This document shows, piece by piece, positions 62,298 to 64,000 of a stretch of 64,000 nt of DNA. The DNA comes from Saccharopolyspora ipomoeae (GTDB lineage: Bacteria > Actinomycetota > Actinomycetes > Mycobacteriales > Pseudonocardiaceae): contig NZ_JASAOF010000011.1 of assembly GCF_029952525.1 (NCBI RefSeq), positions 62,001 to 126,000 on the forward strand, read 5' to 3'. Position 1 is the stretch's first letter. Each line of letters opens with the position of its first letter. A program made the translations under genes and the position numbers. Under the pieces are notes generated by a model that saw only the letters and a program-made list of their open reading frames with translations, was not told the DNA's origin and made no database searches.

Positions 62298-62340
62298 AGT
62301 TAAGCGCGGGCTGTTCGTTCGTCAATGGCAGGACCGCGCC

Positions 62341-63318
62341 TCACGTGGGGCAGGCCGTCGCGGCGAGACCGCGAAGGTGGTGAACGACGTCGTCGATTGC
62401 CGCATCGGTCTTGGCGAAGACACCGACCTCGGTGAAGAAGCCGTGGAACACCCCGGGGTAGCGGATCGCGGTTACCGCAACGCCGTCGTGGCGCAGGCGC
62501 TCGGCGTAGGCCTCGCCGTCGTCGCGCAGCGGGTCGACCTCGGCGGTCAGGACCAGCGCGGGTGGCAGGTCCCGCAACGACCGGGCCCTCATCGGGGCTG
62601 CGAGATGTCCGACGTTCACGCGGCCGGCGCCGACGTACTGCTGCCAGAGCCAGCGGGCGTCGGCAGCGGTGAGCAGGGGTGCGTCGGCGAACTCCGTCCA
62701 GGACGGTCTGGAGAACGAATCGTCGACGGCGGGGTAGATGAGGACCTGCGAGGCCGGCCGGGGAAGTGCGAGGTCCCGTATCTGGAGGCAGAGCGCGGCG
62801 GCGAGGTTGCCGCCTGCCGAGTCTCCGCCCACCGCGATCACGTCCGGGTCGATGCCGAGCTCGGGTGCCGATCGGCGGAGCCAGGTCAGCGCGTCGAAGG
62901 AGTCCTCGAGGGCGGCCGGGTGGGGGTGCTCCGGGGCGAGTCGGTACTCCGGGGACAGCACCGCCCACCCGGACCGTGCGGCGATGGCGCGGCAGACCTC
63001 ATCGGCGCCGTCGAGGGTGCCGAGGACGAATCCGCCGCCGTGGAGGTAGATCAGCGCCGGTCGTGGGTCTGCTGTGGCGGGACGGGGCGGGTGGTACAGG
63101 CGAGCCCGGAGGTGTCCCGACCGGCCGCGCACGGTCAGCTCGTCGACGCGGTCCAGGTGGGTCTTGGGGTTCTCGGAAGGCGCTGTGGACAACAGCTCTC
63201 GCGCCGATTCGGCTCCGAGTTCGCGGAGCGGGCTCCTTAGCACTTCCGCGATGGCCTGGGCGACGAGTTGGGCGTCGGCGTCGAGGTGGCCCCAGTACGA
63301 GGGGCGGGACTTGGTCAC
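62341..63318 (-). CDS. Alpha/beta hydrolase, hormone-sensitive-lipase-type esterase
   Basis: Esterase of 325 aa; GTG 63318 has GGGGAG 8 nt upstream, and the open frame above it is not conserved. Diagnostic motifs are the oxyanion hole YLHGGGFVLGTLDGAD near residue 92, YRLAPEHPHPAALED, the nucleophile GDSAGGNLAAALCLQ, the acid EVDPLRDDGEAYAERL and the histidine PGVFHGFF. It should hydrolyse the ester or lactone made by the Baeyer-Villiger-type enzyme encoded just downstream. Both genes carry the same operator-like element upstream. Confidence 0.92.
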   Translation of the reverse strand: MTKSRPSYWGHLDADAQLVAQAIAEVLRSPLRELGAESARELLSTAPSENPKTHLDRVDELTVRGRSGHLRARLYHPPRPATADPRPALIYLHGGGFVLGTLDGADEVCRAIAARSGWAVLSPEYRLAPEHPHPAALEDSFDALTWLRRSAPELGIDPDVIAVGGDSAGGNLAAALCLQIRDLALPRPASQVLIYPAVDDSFSRPSWTEFADAPLLTAADARWLWQQYVGAGRVNVGHLAAPMRARSLRDLPPALVLTAEVDPLRDDGEAYAERLRHDGVAVTAIRYPGVFHGFFTEVGVFAKTDAAIDDVVHHLRGLAATACPT

Positions 63319-63381
63319 GCGATGACTCCCCAGGTTGAGGTGGGTTGGGGTGTTGACAGTGTGTGACCTGTGCCGCAACAT

Positions 63382-63409
63382 AGTCAAACGTCCAAGTCGC
63401 CTGACTAAG
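63382..63409. promoter_or_regulatory. Operator-like inverted repeat in the divergent gap before the esterase gene
   Basis: GTCAAACG, seven bases, CGCCTGAC, then TAAGA matches 62270-62297 in arm sequence (6 of 8 pairing positions kept), spacing and tail. It lies between the reverse-strand esterase gene and the forward gene at 63481 and could control both. Confidence 0.6.
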
Positions 63410-63480
63410 ACCGCCGAGTGGTGGAACGGGCGACTCTCCGCGCTTCGCGTGTGATCTCGCGAATTCGAAAGGACCACAAG

Positions 63481-64000
63481 ATGACCGAAACCGCGACGGT
63501 CCCCACGGCGCCCCCAGCGGCGGCAGGACAGGTCGAGGTCAGGACCGAGGACGATGCGAGCCCGATCGTTCGGTTGATCGGGCGCACCCTGCGGGATTCG
63601 AACAGGGTCGGGCACGCCTTCGAGACCCTGCGCAGATCGACGGGAGCGGTGGCGATCTGTTCGCACGACACGCCGCAGTCGGCGACGATCGCCTTCGGCG
63701 ACAACGGGATTGACGTCTCCAGCGGCGTGTTCACTGCGCCGGACGTGACGCTCACCGTCGACCTCAACGCGCGCTTCGCGCCGATCGGGGAACCCGCGGG
63801 CGATGCCGATCTCGCCGCCGGGATCCTCACCGCCCTGTCCCCGCCGCTGCCGGACTGGCGCGCCGCGGCGCAGCGCTTCTGGGAGACGGCTCGGTCCATG
63901 CCGGGCATTCCCGATGTCTTGATCGCGGTGACCGAAGGGCCCGACGGCGTGGAGCAAGCCGTTGTGGGGAACGGAAATACGCAGTACTTGATCGCGGGGG
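63481..64000 (+). CDS. Incomplete protein of unknown function running off the window edge
   Basis: An open frame from ATG 63481 (GAAAGGA upstream) continues without a stop to the last base, giving at least 173 codons. The sequence DSNRVGHAFETLRRSTGAVAICSHDTPQSATIAFGDNGIDVSSGVFTAPDVTLTVDLNARFAP faintly recalls sterol-carrier-protein-2-like domains, in which a strand is followed by an aspartate-rich turn. This is a weak impression. Codon use is typical of the neighbours, so the gene looks real. It is divergent from the esterase and may share the operator-like element at 63382. Confidence 0.7.
   Translation, partial: MTETATVPTAPPAAAGQVEVRTEDDASPIVRLIGRTLRDSNRVGHAFETLRRSTGAVAICSHDTPQSATIAFGDNGIDVSSGVFTAPDVTLTVDLNARFAPIGEPAGDADLAAGILTALSPPLPDWRAAAQRFWETARSMPGIPDVLIAVTEGPDGVEQAVVGNGNTQYLIAG

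Overview
This is a 64 kb piece of a high-GC actinobacterial chromosome. The evidence is strongly GC-biased third codon positions, frequent GTG starts, short ATGA-type overlaps, two short-chain dehydrogenases (SDRs) of the mycofactocin-coupled type, and actinomycete-type large serine recombinases. A Pseudonocardiaceae-like host such as Saccharopolyspora fits, but nothing seen fixes the genus. No complete RNA gene and no CRISPR array was found. The content is almost entirely accessory catabolism: regulated operons of oxidoreductases, hydrolases, CoA enzymes and transporters, separated by scars of integrating elements.

Layout. (1) 0.1-4.1 kb: a metallo-beta-lactamase (MBL) hydrolase, an SDR, a decayed DUF1254 gene and an MmcQ/YjbR protein. 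(2) 4.2-13.4 kb: recombinase scars around two gene sets. One is a reverse-strand operon (fumarylacetoacetase-like, alpha/beta hydrolase, amidohydrolase, DUF1636) facing a divergent GntR regulator. The other holds an SDR, a UbiX-like protein and a truncated LysR gene. The LysR gene is fused tail-to-tail with a Fur/Zur gene, next to a beheaded WD40 gene. (3) 13.4-31.5 kb: a large catabolic cluster. Operon A holds an LLM flavin monooxygenase, two mycofactocin-type SDRs, a flavin reductase and RibBA. An AcoR/MimR-like activator, an MBL lactonase-like enzyme, a VOC protein and phosphoglycerate mutase follow. Operon B holds MmgE/PrpD, DUF6282, MmgE/PrpD, an MFS importer, an SDR, a PrpB-like lyase, a 3-hydroxyisobutyrate-dehydrogenase-like enzyme and an MBL hydrolase. 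(4) 31.6-35.5 kb: an SDR of lower GC and an intact serine recombinase with an att-like site. (5) 35.6-40.9 kb: a DctA-like transporter, a carboxymuconolactone-decarboxylase-like protein, an SDR, a lactonase-type amidohydrolase, an IclR regulator and an EthD-like protein. (6) 41-54.9 kb: a GntR-controlled operon of MmgE/PrpD, a ferric-type ABC importer, acyl-CoA dehydrogenase and an enoyl-CoA hydratase/hydroxyacyl-CoA dehydrogenase fusion. A divergent thioesterase, an ADP-forming acyl-CoA ligase and an MFS transporter lie beyond it. (7) 55-64 kb: another att-like site, then an enoyl-CoA hydratase/nitronate-monooxygenase pair, a TetR regulator, an amine-oxidase-like flavoenzyme, a Baeyer-Villiger-type monooxygenase, an esterase and an incomplete gene at the edge.

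How it fits together. Three operons in regions 3-4 start behind the same 20-bp motif, always exactly 22 bp before a -10-like hexamer. This defines a small regulon, plausibly run by the AcoR/MimR-like activator encoded between them. In region 6 a 17-bp sequence containing a perfect palindrome is repeated identically at both divergent control regions, which defines a second regulon for the GntR repressor. A 15-bp arm appears at the recombinase scars in both orientations around a core resembling the 3' end of a tRNA-Leu gene. This allows an integrase att site to be reconstructed and explains the patchwork. Substrates of the pathways are not known; proposals in the findings are inference.
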